Source: Paenibacillus cellulosilyticus
GTDB lineage: Bacteria > Bacillota > Bacilli > Paenibacillales > Paenibacillaceae
DNA length: 64,000 bases
NCBI RefSeq assembly: GCF_003182255.1
Contig: NZ_QGTQ01000002.1
Location: 232,670 to 296,669, forward strand
Reading direction: 5' to 3'
Shown here: piece after piece, positions 45,624-53,152 of the stretch
Layout of the letters: each line of letters starts with the position of its first letter
Numbering within the stretch: the first letter of the stretch is position 1
The notes under the pieces: model-generated
What the model was told of the DNA's origin: nothing
What the model saw: the letters and a program-made list of their open reading frames with translations, nothing else
Database searches by the model: none
Position numbers and translations under genes: made by a program

Positions 45624-46040
45624 TTATCGATCCTTTTTCCATTGTTCGATTTGACGTTCCAACTGCTTCAACAAATCCGGATCGACCTGCTCCATAGCAT
45701 CGAGCATGTGTGTAACAGCCAAGGACCCGAATTCCTTCACCAAATCGTAGGACAATTCCTTCGACTGCTCCTCCAGAAACCGTTCCTTCGAGAGAACGGC
45801 GCAATAAACATAGGACTTGGACTGCAGCTTCTTCTGCAGCACGCCTTTATCGACGAGCCTGTTCATGACAGTCATGATCGTATTGAAGCTCATCGGCTTG
45901 TCCTCGCTAACGACGGTGTTAACTTCCTTAATCGTCGACGGCTTCTCCAGACTCCATATCGCTTCCATCACCTTGGCCTCCAACGGACCGAAGAAACGGC
46001 CCAAACCGTTGCCCTGGAATTTGAAAGAGTTCATTTTCAC
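45624..46040 (-). CDS. BlaI/MecI/CopY-family repressor
   Basis: A ~138-residue winged-helix repressor. The DNA-binding part (about 10-80) reads GPLEAKVMEAIWSLEKPSTI and MSFNTIMTVMNRLVDKGVL, the usual BlaI recognition region; the C-terminal half is the dimerisation domain. I chose GTG at 46040 because AAGGAG lies nine bases upstream; the GTG at 46049 is too close and an ATG at 46034 would also be possible. It is operonic with the M56 protease and has a palindrome over its own -10 box, so it is probably self-repressed. Confidence 0.92.
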   Translation of the reverse strand: MKMNSFKFQGNGLGRFFGPLEAKVMEAIWSLEKPSTIKEVNTVVSEDKPMSFNTIMTVMNRLVDKGVLQKKLQSKSYVYCAVLSKERFLEEQSKELSYDLVKEFGSLAVTHMLDAMEQVDPDLLKQLERQIEQWKKDR

Positions 46041-46056
46041 GTTGCGCACGCTCCTT

Positions 46057-46095
46057 ACACTACAGATTATAGTGTTGCATAAAGACCTTCGTCAA
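46057..46095 (-). promoter_or_regulatory. blaI-like promoter with overlapping operator
   Basis: On the minus strand TTGACG (46095-46090), an 18-base spacer and TATAAT (46071-46066) form a strong sigma-A promoter. The inverted repeat ACACTA...TAGTGT (46057-46062 with 46070-46075) covers the -10 box, as expected of a BlaI operator. Confidence 0.75.
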
Positions 46096-46160
46096 CAACA
46101 AAACATCTGTAGGCTTACCGTCTTAACCTATCCTTAGACTTATGGGGTGAATCATACAAA

Positions 46161-46191
46161 AACCAGGACCGGATGCAAACCAGCCCTGGTT
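46161..46191 (-). terminator. Weak stem-loop after the GNAT gene
   Basis: AACCAGG (46161-46167) pairs with CCTGGTT (46185-46191). On the minus strand it is followed by TTTTGT. It lies 11 bases past the acetyltransferase stop. Confidence 0.6.
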
Positions 46192-46201
46192 CAGAAGTAC
46201 A

Positions 46202-46831
46202 TTAATTTAACAGCGCTGATAAGGACGAATACCCCTCTCCAGCCGCATACTGCCGCTGAAGCCTACAATCAGACCATCCTCTTATCATGCCACATACAAT
46301 AACTTGATTACGGCTTTCCAAGAAGCTCGATCGTTCCACTTGATACAGATCATAGACTTCCTGCTCCCGGTTAATTGATTCATAGAGTTCTAGTTTAAGA
46401 TCATTCGCTAATTGTACATACGGCAGCTTTGCTACCGCCTTCTTCGAACGGATATTTTGCTTGCGAACCTTCAAATATACCGTCTCGATCTGATGTTCTA
46501 GGAACAGTTCCATGAAGAAGGCTTCTTTCGCACGCCCATTGTACCCCTGGCCAAAATAAGGAGCTCCTATCCAAGTCGCCAAGAAGCCTGTTCCATTCGC
46601 AATATCATAGAATTGAATCGTTCCAATCGGTTGTCCAAGCTCATTCGTAATTGTTCTTGAAATCGATGTCTTCTGCAATTCCAGGGTGATCAACTGTTTG
46701 GTGATGAACAAATATTCCTCGTAGGATTGGCATTTGTGGCGGACGTAAGGAAAAACTGCAGGATCCGCCATTAAGTTATACAGCGAGCGGCATTCATGCA
46801 AATCATGTTTTTTAAGTATGTGAACCACCAC
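46202..46831 (-). CDS. GNAT-family N-acetyltransferase
   Basis: A 209-residue protein with a RimJ/RimL-type (Acetyltransf_3) fold in the first ~150 residues: PIGTIQFYDIANGTGFLATWIGAPYFGQGYN holds the acetyl-CoA region (GQGYNGRA in place of the usual Q/RxxGxG/A), followed by ETVYLKVRKQNIRSKKAV. A ~60-residue C-terminal stretch follows that I do not recognise. The start is a GTG pair near 46831 with AGGAG upstream. It lies at the end of a biosynthetic cluster, so it could acetylate the product for self-protection, as ZmaR does for zwittermicin; the sequence does not prove it. Confidence 0.82.
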   Translation of the reverse strand: MVVHILKKHDLHECRSLYNLMADPAVFPYVRHKCQSYEEYLFITKQLITLELQKTSISRTITNELGQPIGTIQFYDIANGTGFLATWIGAPYFGQGYNGRAKEAFFMELFLEHQIETVYLKVRKQNIRSKKAVAKLPYVQLANDLKLELYESINREQEVYDLYQVERSSFLESRNQVIVCGMIRGWSDCRLQRQYAAGEGYSSLSALLN

Positions 46832-46888
46832 CCTACTCCTAATGATTCGAATAGCTCAGACCATCAGTATATAAAGGGACATTGGTGG

Positions 46889-46919
46889 TTGTATGAACTG
46901 TATTGGCGATTTGTATGAA
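46889..46919. promoter_or_regulatory. Tandem 9-base direct repeat upstream of the GNAT gene
   Basis: TTGTATGAA occurs at 46889-46897 and again at 46911-46919, 22 bases apart (about two helical turns). This is 58-88 bases upstream of the acetyltransferase start, and just after the preceding gene. It could be a binding site for an activator or repressor dimer. Confidence 0.4.
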
Positions 46920-46932
46920 TTCTATTTATGGT

Positions 46933-48003
46933 TTAAGTAAATGAAGGGATAGATAATTGGTCGCTGCTGTTACGGGGTAATAGGAACTCGGATTGATTAA
47001 GTAATTGAACTAACAATGAAAGTGATGAACGCTCACATTGTTCGATTGCATCCACAATTGGGATCATACGCTCTATCAAACTCTCTTTTTTCGTAAGCAT
47101 AAATTTCAACATCATATTTCGAAGATTAAACGCTTGTTCTTCCAGTATTCTGAACGGATTTAACAGCTCTTGTCTATGAACAACGCCATTACGATATAAA
47201 TATTCGAACAAGTGCACCAGACATCTTTTGTGTTCCCATAGTATAGAGAACGGAAGGATATTACCGGTCGTTTTATTGCATTTCAACAACTCCAGATAAT
47301 GTTTCAAGGACTTATAAACCTCAATGCCAAAATAAGAATTTCCGAAATAAGAGCCGTCCTTTACTCTTTTATAAGATGGATAAGCATCCAAGTAATCCGT
47401 CAACAACATAATAATCATGCTAATATCAACCATTTGATTAACCGTTAGAGGTCGACACATTTGGGAGTATTCAGCCCAGCTATCGTTACTATAATCTAAA
47501 TGTATGATCGATTGTTCAAAGGAATCATAATCGATTTGCTGCACTTCTAACTTATAAATGCCATTGTACGAATAATCATAGCCGTAAACCAATCTATCCT
47601 TTTCATTGTATCCATGAATTAATATATTAGTAGGGCTATGTTCCTTCTTATAGGAATAAGAATGCGGGAGGTAATAGGCATCATAATATAGATAAAGATA
47701 ATAATCGTCATCGATTGCTTTGTGCATAAAGTCGATGACATTCTGGTTCCGCTTAAAAACAAGATTATGTATATTTTTGATTTCGAGCCATGGTGATGAT
47801 TCATCGTTTTTGCTTAAAAGATAGAAATCAAGAAAATGATAGTCGCAGTTGGGATCATCAAATAAATTATAAGGCGTGTATAGTTGAATGAAGTTACTAA
47901 TTACCCAAGGGAAATTAACCTCTTTATCCATCATGGCCAATTTTAGCGCGTGATGTTTATAGCTTTTAACAATAGGTTCATAAATAGGTAACAACTTAGA
48001 CAT
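46933..48003 (-). CDS. Stand-alone relative of the NRPS C-terminal domain (BtrH/C39-like fold suspected)
   Basis: A 356-residue protein without signal or membrane segments. Residues ~89-169 align with residues 949-1030 of the NRPS at 53-57 kb: SYKKEHSPTNILIHGYNEKD here versus TYQKLHWPHSILIFGANEKK there, followed by RLVYGY/RLFYVI and DSFEQS/EDVEQA. The HxxxILIxGxNEK pattern resembles BtrH and other C39/papain-like proteins, in which the His is catalytic; the Cys present in the NRPS domain (FYKSCFYNS) has no counterpart here. The start is ATG 48003 with AAGGAG upstream. Base composition is clearly more AT-rich than neighbours. I do not know the function; an accessory, partner or inactive homologue in the same pathway is possible. 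Confidence 0.7.
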   Translation of the reverse strand: MSKLLPIYEPIVKSYKHHALKLAMMDKEVNFPWVISNFIQLYTPYNLFDDPNCDYHFLDFYLLSKNDESSPWLEIKNIHNLVFKRNQNVIDFMHKAIDDDYYLYLYYDAYYLPHSYSYKKEHSPTNILIHGYNEKDRLVYGYDYSYNGIYKLEVQQIDYDSFEQSIIHLDYSNDSWAEYSQMCRPLTVNQMVDISMIIMLLTDYLDAYPSYKRVKDGSYFGNSYFGIEVYKSLKHYLELLKCNKTTGNILPFSILWEHKRCLVHLFEYLYRNGVVHRQELLNPFRILEEQAFNLRNMMLKFMLTKKESLIERMIPIVDAIEQCERSSLSLLVQLLNQSEFLLPRNSSDQLSIPSFT

Positions 48004-48034
48004 CACTTATTCTCCTTATGTCCCGTTTTCTGTT

Positions 48035-48094
48035 GGAACGAGCCACTGGTATTGTATTCGTGTTGATACCTGCCAAGCGGCTCATTCCTTTTTT
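48035..48094. other. Long imperfect stem-loop in the ABC/stand-alone gene intergenic region
   Basis: GGAA-c-GAGCC (48035-48044) pairs with GGCTC-a-TTCC (48079-48088), with an inner GGTAT/ATACC stem (48048-48052 with 48066-48070). TTTTTT follows on the plus strand, where there is no gene to terminate. On the minus strand the stem lies in the leader of the 356-residue gene and has no T-run. Confidence 0.5.
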
Positions 48095-48145
48095 GTGGCA
48101 CTTCATTCAACGTGATGTGCATGTTCCAGCTTCATTGTCCTCATT

Positions 48146-49918
48146 TTATGAAACGTATTGATTCATTTTGTTATTTCTTTCTTGCACATGATGCAAGCGA
48201 TTGTATATGCCTCCCGCCACAAGCAATTCATCATGTGTTCCTTGTTCCACGATCTCGCCATTATCGATAACGTATATCGCATCTGCTTGCTTTATCGTAG
48301 AGAGACGATGAGCGATCGCAATCGTCGTTTTGCCTTCCATTAATCGTAGGAGACCTTGGTGGACAGCCTGCTCTGACTCCGAATCCAGCGCAGATGTAGC
48401 CTCGTCGAGCAATAAGATCGGCGGATTTTTCAAGAATGCTCTGGCAATTGATATTCGCTGCTTCTGACCGCCGGAGAGTCTCGCTCCCCGTTCTCCGACC
48501 ATCGTGTCATAACCATCCGCTTGTTCCGTAATAAAATCATGTGCATTCGCTGCCCGGGCAGCAGCAACAATCTCTTCGCGTGTAGCGTCCAGTCGCCCAT
48601 ATCTGATGTTTTCTTCAATCGTTCCTTCAAACAGATAGGCATCCTGCGAGACATAAGCCATCTTATCTCTCAGTTCTGATAACGTGTAGTCTGTAAAGCG
48701 CTTGCCTTCGATACGAATCTCACCTTGACCGAGCGGATAAAAGCCGAGTAAAAGCTTGAGGATCGTGCTTTTCCCGCCTCCGCTGGGGCCTACAAGAGCG
48801 ACGACCTGGCCTTTTTTTACCGTAAAATTGATTTCATCCAGTATTCTCCTATCCTGATCATAGGAAAATGAACTGTTGCGAAATTCGATCATACGATGGG
48901 AGTCGTCTTCGTCGACATCGTTATTCGCTGCATAATAATATCTTGCTGGCTCTTCGCTCATATCTAACACTTCGAATACCCTGGCGGCGCCGGCCAATGA
49001 TGATTGCAGTTGTGCCCACACATTACCCAAATGCCGAAATAGATTCGTCACTTGCTCCAGCAACAGGACAAGAGAGAGTAACGTCCCCAGCGTCATTTGT
49101 CCGTTAATCAGCATTAATGTACCGACGATAAAAGCTCCGCTGTTCTTCAACCACATGAGCAAATAATTCGTGCTGTTCAGAGAAGCGTATCTGATTGCGC
49201 GGGAGACCGTTAATCGTGCCAGCATATGATTGATTTCCTTGAATCTTGCGTTCATTCTGTCCGACATTTGAAAGATTCGGCTTACTTGTGATCCTGCAAT
49301 CAAATCGTTTAATCTCTCGAATTGACTGCCTGCATATTTTTGAATATCCGCACTGATGCCTCGGAGTGACTTCGCGAATCGCGTATTCACGTAGGTGGAC
49401 GCAAACCCCATCACAATCATGGCCGAAGCGAATTTCCAGTCGAGATAAAACATTAATGCGGCAGAGTACCCCCCCGTCATAATCGAGGTGATAAGCGATC
49501 GAATGTTTCCGGTATACGCATTTTCGACTACGCCAAGATCATTCGTGATCCTGGACATACTATCTCCGCTGTGTGTGTTCTCGTAATAGGAGACGGGGAG
49601 CTTCTCCATGTGATGATATAGTCGCAGCCGAAGATCGGCCATGAACGTCTTGATCGTTTTGCCGAACCAATATTGAAATAGCTGCGCCAAAACGCACAGG
49701 ATGACGATGATGACCGTAAATATTTCACAAATCGTCCATATCGTACTCATACTATTATTCGCTACTGCATCAAGAACGAACTTGACCAACAGCGGCAATA
49801 CAAGCGGCAAACTCGAATCGATCAGACAACACCCCAACAATCCAAGCACGTAAGCTGCTCCGCTTGGCTTGATCCATCTGGCCAGTCTTCTGATTTCAGA
49901 ATAATAACTGTTCGTCAA
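48146..49918 (-). CDS. ABC exporter half-transporter, second of a pair
   Basis: A 590-residue MsbA/LmrA-type exporter: six membrane segments (about 1-310) and a C-terminal ATPase with Walker A GPSGGGKST (377-385), signature LSGGQKQR, Walker B ILLLDEATSAL and H-loop AHRLST. The start is a TTG at 49918 with AAAGGGG eight bases upstream; it lies three bases after the first exporter gene. Two half-transporters encoded together usually form a heterodimer. It probably exports the product of the adjacent NRPS/PKS cluster. Confidence 0.92.
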   Translation of the reverse strand: MTNSYYSEIRRLARWIKPSGAAYVLGLLGCCLIDSSLPLVLPLLVKFVLDAVANNSMSTIWTICEIFTVIIVILCVLAQLFQYWFGKTIKTFMADLRLRLYHHMEKLPVSYYENTHSGDSMSRITNDLGVVENAYTGNIRSLITSIMTGGYSAALMFYLDWKFASAMIVMGFASTYVNTRFAKSLRGISADIQKYAGSQFERLNDLIAGSQVSRIFQMSDRMNARFKEINHMLARLTVSRAIRYASLNSTNYLLMWLKNSGAFIVGTLMLINGQMTLGTLLSLVLLLEQVTNLFRHLGNVWAQLQSSLAGAARVFEVLDMSEEPARYYYAANNDVDEDDSHRMIEFRNSSFSYDQDRRILDEINFTVKKGQVVALVGPSGGGKSTILKLLLGFYPLGQGEIRIEGKRFTDYTLSELRDKMAYVSQDAYLFEGTIEENIRYGRLDATREEIVAAARAANAHDFITEQADGYDTMVGERGARLSGGQKQRISIARAFLKNPPILLLDEATSALDSESEQAVHQGLLRLMEGKTTIAIAHRLSTIKQADAIYVIDNGEIVEQGTHDELLVAGGIYNRLHHVQERNNKMNQYVS

Positions 49919-49921
49919 CGG

Positions 49922-51703
49922 TTATGCCCCTTTCCCTTCAAGAAGTGAGACAGCATTCTCCTGATTGATCAATTGTTTATGGTAGAGCCGCTTATAGGTG
50001 CCGTCTTTAGCAAGCAGCTCATCATGCGTCCCGCGTTCGACCATGCAGCCGTTATCCAATACAAGGACTTCATCCGCATCAATGATGGTGGAAAGACGGT
50101 GCGCAACAACGAGTACGGTTTTCTCCTTCATGACACGAGTGATCGCTTCCTGGACCAGCATTTCGGATTCCGTATCCAGTGCCGAGGTGGCCTCATCCAA
50201 TAGAAGAATCGGAGCATCTTTGAGAATGGCGCGTGCGATCGAAATGCGCTGCCTTTGTCCTCCCGAAAGCTTTACTCCCCGTTCACCAACAAGAGAGTTA
50301 TAACCGTTCGGCAGCGTCTGGATATATTCGTGGATGTTCGCCAGCTGTGCAGCCCGTTCTACCTCTTCCATGCTGTAATCACTTTTCCCGCAGGTGATAT
50401 TATCCGCCAAGGAGCCGGGGAATAGGAACGTCTCCTGCGATACAAGCGAGATCATAGATCGCGCATAGGGAAGATCCCAGTCTGAAAGAGGTTCGCCGAA
50501 CAAGTTGATGTCTCCGTCTTGCGCCTTATAAAATCCGGATATAAGCTTAAAGACGGTCGATTTTCCTGAGCCGCTCGCTCCAACCAATGCTATCGTTTTC
50601 CCTTGTTGCAACGTAAAGCCGACATCATTCAAAACCCGTTTATGCCCATCATACGAGAACGACACTTGGTTGAACGATATTGCAGGTGCCAACGGAGATA
50701 TTGCCGGCATTTTCCCGCCCTTTCGCTCGGTTTCCTCGTCAAGTATTTCGAACAGATGCCGCGCAGTTCCCACCATTACTTTGTAATCGCTGATTTGGTT
50801 GGGCAAAGCGCCCATCCCGTTTACGAGATAATTTAATAACATCGCAAATGATACAAGTCCTCCCGCGGTAAAGTGACCTTTTATGACCAAATAACCGCCA
50901 GTAAGGAAAAAGATGAGGAACGGCGCCGTTTGCACGAGTACGCTTACCGATCCCATGATCGATTTTCTCTTTTCGATAAGAAGCGAGTCCGCCAACATTT
51001 GATCGAGTAATGCTTTGAATTTATTAAAGAACACTTGAACCAAATTGTAAGATTTCACGATGTGAATGCCGTTGACGGTGTCTTGAACCGAACTGTTCAT
51101 TTTTGCCAAACTCTTCTGAAGATTGGAGGAGTAGTCGCTAAGAGGACGGCTAAGGGAGTTTGTCAAAATAGACATAAGAGGAAGGATGACCATGCATAGC
51201 AGCAGCAGCTGCCAATTCATGAAGAGCATCACGATAATGGTTGTGCTTACACGGATTGCATTAAATAAGATGTACCCAAAATCGCCATTAAAGAAGTTTT
51301 CGATCGCTGTGGTGCCATTCGTCATCCGGGAGCTGAGGTCCCCTGAATGATGAGCTTCCAGTGAGGAGATGGGCAGCTTGTCGATATGAGCGCTTAACGT
51401 GTCTTTTATATCACGGGTCATACAAGCGCTAAAGCGCCCGGATGAGTAGGTTTCCAAAAAGTTTACGATAATCCCGATAAAAACAGATACAATCATCAAA
51501 TAAATCGATCTCATTAATTCTTCCTTATCGCCCGATAAGGAAGAGTTAACCAAAATATTCATCACGTATACTAAAAATATGTCATTGGCTGCATTTGATG
51601 CCGCACTGAAAATTTTGACCACTACCCAAAAACGATACGGTTTAAGAAACGAAAAAAGCCTTCTCGTCGATAAATCAGATAGATTCGCACTTGCCGCCAT
51701 CAT
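49922..51703 (-). CDS. ABC exporter half-transporter, first of a pair
   Basis: A ~593-residue half-transporter of the same class. Six membrane segments precede an ATPase with Walker A GASGSGKST, signature LSGGQRQR, Walker B ILLLDEATSAL and H-loop AHRLST. Both ATPases of the pair look intact, so neither is obviously degenerate. I chose the ATG at 51703 because AAAGGG lies nine bases upstream; the TTG at 51727 overlaps the tetR stop and is less likely. It is the middle gene of tetR-ABC-ABC. Confidence 0.91.
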   Translation of the reverse strand: MMAASANLSDLSTRRLFSFLKPYRFWVVVKIFSAASNAANDIFLVYVMNILVNSSLSGDKEELMRSIYLMIVSVFIGIIVNFLETYSSGRFSACMTRDIKDTLSAHIDKLPISSLEAHHSGDLSSRMTNGTTAIENFFNGDFGYILFNAIRVSTTIIVMLFMNWQLLLLCMVILPLMSILTNSLSRPLSDYSSNLQKSLAKMNSSVQDTVNGIHIVKSYNLVQVFFNKFKALLDQMLADSLLIEKRKSIMGSVSVLVQTAPFLIFFLTGGYLVIKGHFTAGGLVSFAMLLNYLVNGMGALPNQISDYKVMVGTARHLFEILDEETERKGGKMPAISPLAPAISFNQVSFSYDGHKRVLNDVGFTLQQGKTIALVGASGSGKSTVFKLISGFYKAQDGDINLFGEPLSDWDLPYARSMISLVSQETFLFPGSLADNITCGKSDYSMEEVERAAQLANIHEYIQTLPNGYNSLVGERGVKLSGGQRQRISIARAILKDAPILLLDEATSALDTESEMLVQEAITRVMKEKTVLVVAHRLSTIIDADEVLVLDNGCMVERGTHDELLAKDGTYKRLYHKQLINQENAVSLLEGKGA

Positions 51704-51719
51704 CCACCGCCGCCCTTTC

Positions 51720-52292
51720 TTATTCAAGCCCTTCTCTTATCGATAACGCCTGGTACATCTCTTCTACCATCTCTGTAGCCTCTTCGATTTCGAGCGATAA
51801 CATGTTCGTGTTGATCATCGTGCTGATTCCAAGCCAATAAGCCATTAATTTAAGAAACATCGTCTTTACCTTACTCTCGGAAATCAAACTTAGCCGATCA
51901 TCGAGCTGCAAAAAAGCGGTGTATATTTCCTCGTTAATTCGGTCCTCATACCTGGTCAAGTAATACTTTCTATAGTCGGAGAGGTATATGGTTCTGAAAA
52001 GCTGCTTTTCATTTTGGGCGAATAGAAGGCAACCGAGCACCAGCTTCATGGCAGGAGAGTTTTTGTCATCCTCGTACTGCCTCATGCTCGTAATGGCAAA
52101 ATCAATCGCCCGGCTATATACATCGTCCTTGAGCTCTTCCATGCTTCCGTATGCGCTGTAAATAGGCTGGGTCGAGCATTTCAGCTTTGTCGCAATGCTC
52201 CTGGCCGTCAGAACCTCAAGTCCTTGTTCCCGCGCAATTTCAAACGAAGCGTCCAAAACTTTCTCCTTCGTGATTTCTGCTTTTGGTGGCAT
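51720..52292 (-). CDS. TetR-family repressor of the exporter operon
   Basis: A 190-residue regulator. The N-terminal helix-turn-helix covers about 8-55 (ITKEKVLDASFEIAREQG...LTARSIATKLKCSTQPIYSAY), with a helical ligand-binding C-terminus. I chose ATG at 52292 (MPPKAEITKEK) with GGAGATGA upstream; an earlier ATG at 52364 lies within the promoter. It begins an operon with the two ABC exporters. A palindrome covers its promoter, so it probably represses itself and the exporters until the product or a precursor binds. Confidence 0.92.
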   Translation of the reverse strand: MPPKAEITKEKVLDASFEIAREQGLEVLTARSIATKLKCSTQPIYSAYGSMEELKDDVYSRAIDFAITSMRQYEDDKNSPAMKLVLGCLLFAQNEKQLFRTIYLSDYRKYYLTRYEDRINEEIYTAFLQLDDRLSLISESKVKTMFLKLMAYWLGISTMINTNMLSLEIEEATEMVEEMYQALSIREGLE

Positions 52293-52330
52293 TCTGTCAT
52301 CTCCAAATTCGTAAATTACGACTGTTATAT

Positions 52331-52365
52331 TACACATGTTATATGTAAGGGTATGGAATGTCAAA
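52331..52365 (-). promoter_or_regulatory. tetR-ABC promoter with overlapping palindromic operator
   Basis: On the minus strand TTGACA (52365-52360), a 17-base spacer and TAACAT (52342-52337) make a good sigma-A promoter. TTACACAT-GTT-ATATGTAA (52331-52349), an inverted repeat with one mismatch per arm, lies over the -10 box, and GTTATAT is directly repeated at 52325 and 52339. Confidence 0.75.
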
Positions 52366-52401
52366 CTTTTTTTAGCCCAAATATTCGGTTTGAATTTTTA
52401 C

Positions 52402-52428
52402 AAAAAAAGGACTGACAGCTGGTCAGCC
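52402..52428 (-). terminator. Terminator of the biosynthetic operon
   Basis: GGACTGAC (52409-52416) pairs with GTCAGCC (52422-52428) with one bulge. On the minus strand it is followed by seven T. It lies after the phosphopantetheinyl transferase stop and separates that operon from tetR. Confidence 0.85.
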
Positions 52429-52444
52429 CATCGCATGATTTACT

Positions 52445-53137
52445 TTATAATTTGCTTATAAGCTCATCGTGCTGAAGCACGAGAATTTGTGCGGGGGGAT
52501 CAGCAATAGTGGAACAAAAGGCAAGTTTGTAATGATCACTGAGCGACTCGCTTCTCAGGAAGCATTGCGTTTCACCATCACCGTTTCTAATTGTGAGACT
52601 GAAATGATTGATGTCATCCTCCTCAAAGGTTATCGAGCGAAAGGGGATGACGATCCCCCTGCTATCCCATTTGACATAGCTCTCTTTCAACGTCCATTGC
52701 TTGATGAAATATTCATTTTTTTCCTTGTCCACTTTTCGCTCATACTCGGCAAGCTCGGACTTGGACAAACACCGATTAACAAGACTTTGCTCCACGCACT
52801 GGATTTTCTCGACATCGATTCCCACCTCAACATCGGCCAATGCGCAAGCCACCCACTCTCCGGCATGCGTCCAATTCACATAAAGCCCCCGCTGATTCGC
52901 TATCTGCGGTTTACCGTAATGGTTGTAGCTGAATCTAACGCTCGCCGCTTCGATGCCTGTTTCCTGTTGAATCATAAAACGAGCGAGAAGCTCAGCAAAC
53001 AAGGAACGAAGCTGATCCTCTTTCTTGAAATACCCAGTCGTTTTCAATCGCTTTTCGGGGGAGAGCAGCATTAGTAACTTTGTGAATAACATGCTGTCCA
53101 ATGACTCGGGTATCCGAAGGGCGCAAACCTGAATCAT
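52445..53137 (-). CDS. Sfp-type 4'-phosphopantetheinyl transferase
   Basis: A 230-residue enzyme that attaches phosphopantetheine from coenzyme A to carrier-domain serines. Motifs are GKP (residues 75-77), VGIDVEKI (about 105) with the Mg-binding acidic pair, and WTLKESYVK (about 148), all diagnostic of the Sfp class active on secondary-metabolite carriers. It is last in the biosynthetic operon, 15 bases after the NRPS stop, and would activate the carrier domains of the NRPS, the PKS/NRPS protein and the free ACP. Confidence 0.95.
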   Translation of the reverse strand: MIQVCALRIPESLDSMLFTKLLMLLSPEKRLKTTGYFKKEDQLRSLFAELLARFMIQQETGIEAASVRFSYNHYGKPQIANQRGLYVNWTHAGEWVACALADVEVGIDVEKIQCVEQSLVNRCLSKSELAEYERKVDKEKNEYFIKQWTLKESYVKWDSRGIVIPFRSITFEEDDINHFSLTIRNGDGETQCFLRSESLSDHYKLAFCSTIADPPAQILVLQHDELISKL

Positions 53138-53152
53138 TTTTTCACCCCGGCT

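Noticed and set aside
44787..46040. BlaI/M56 genes as a beta-lactam resistance system
   Set aside because: The M56 protein has no penicillin-binding sensor domain and there is no beta-lactamase or PBP gene nearby.
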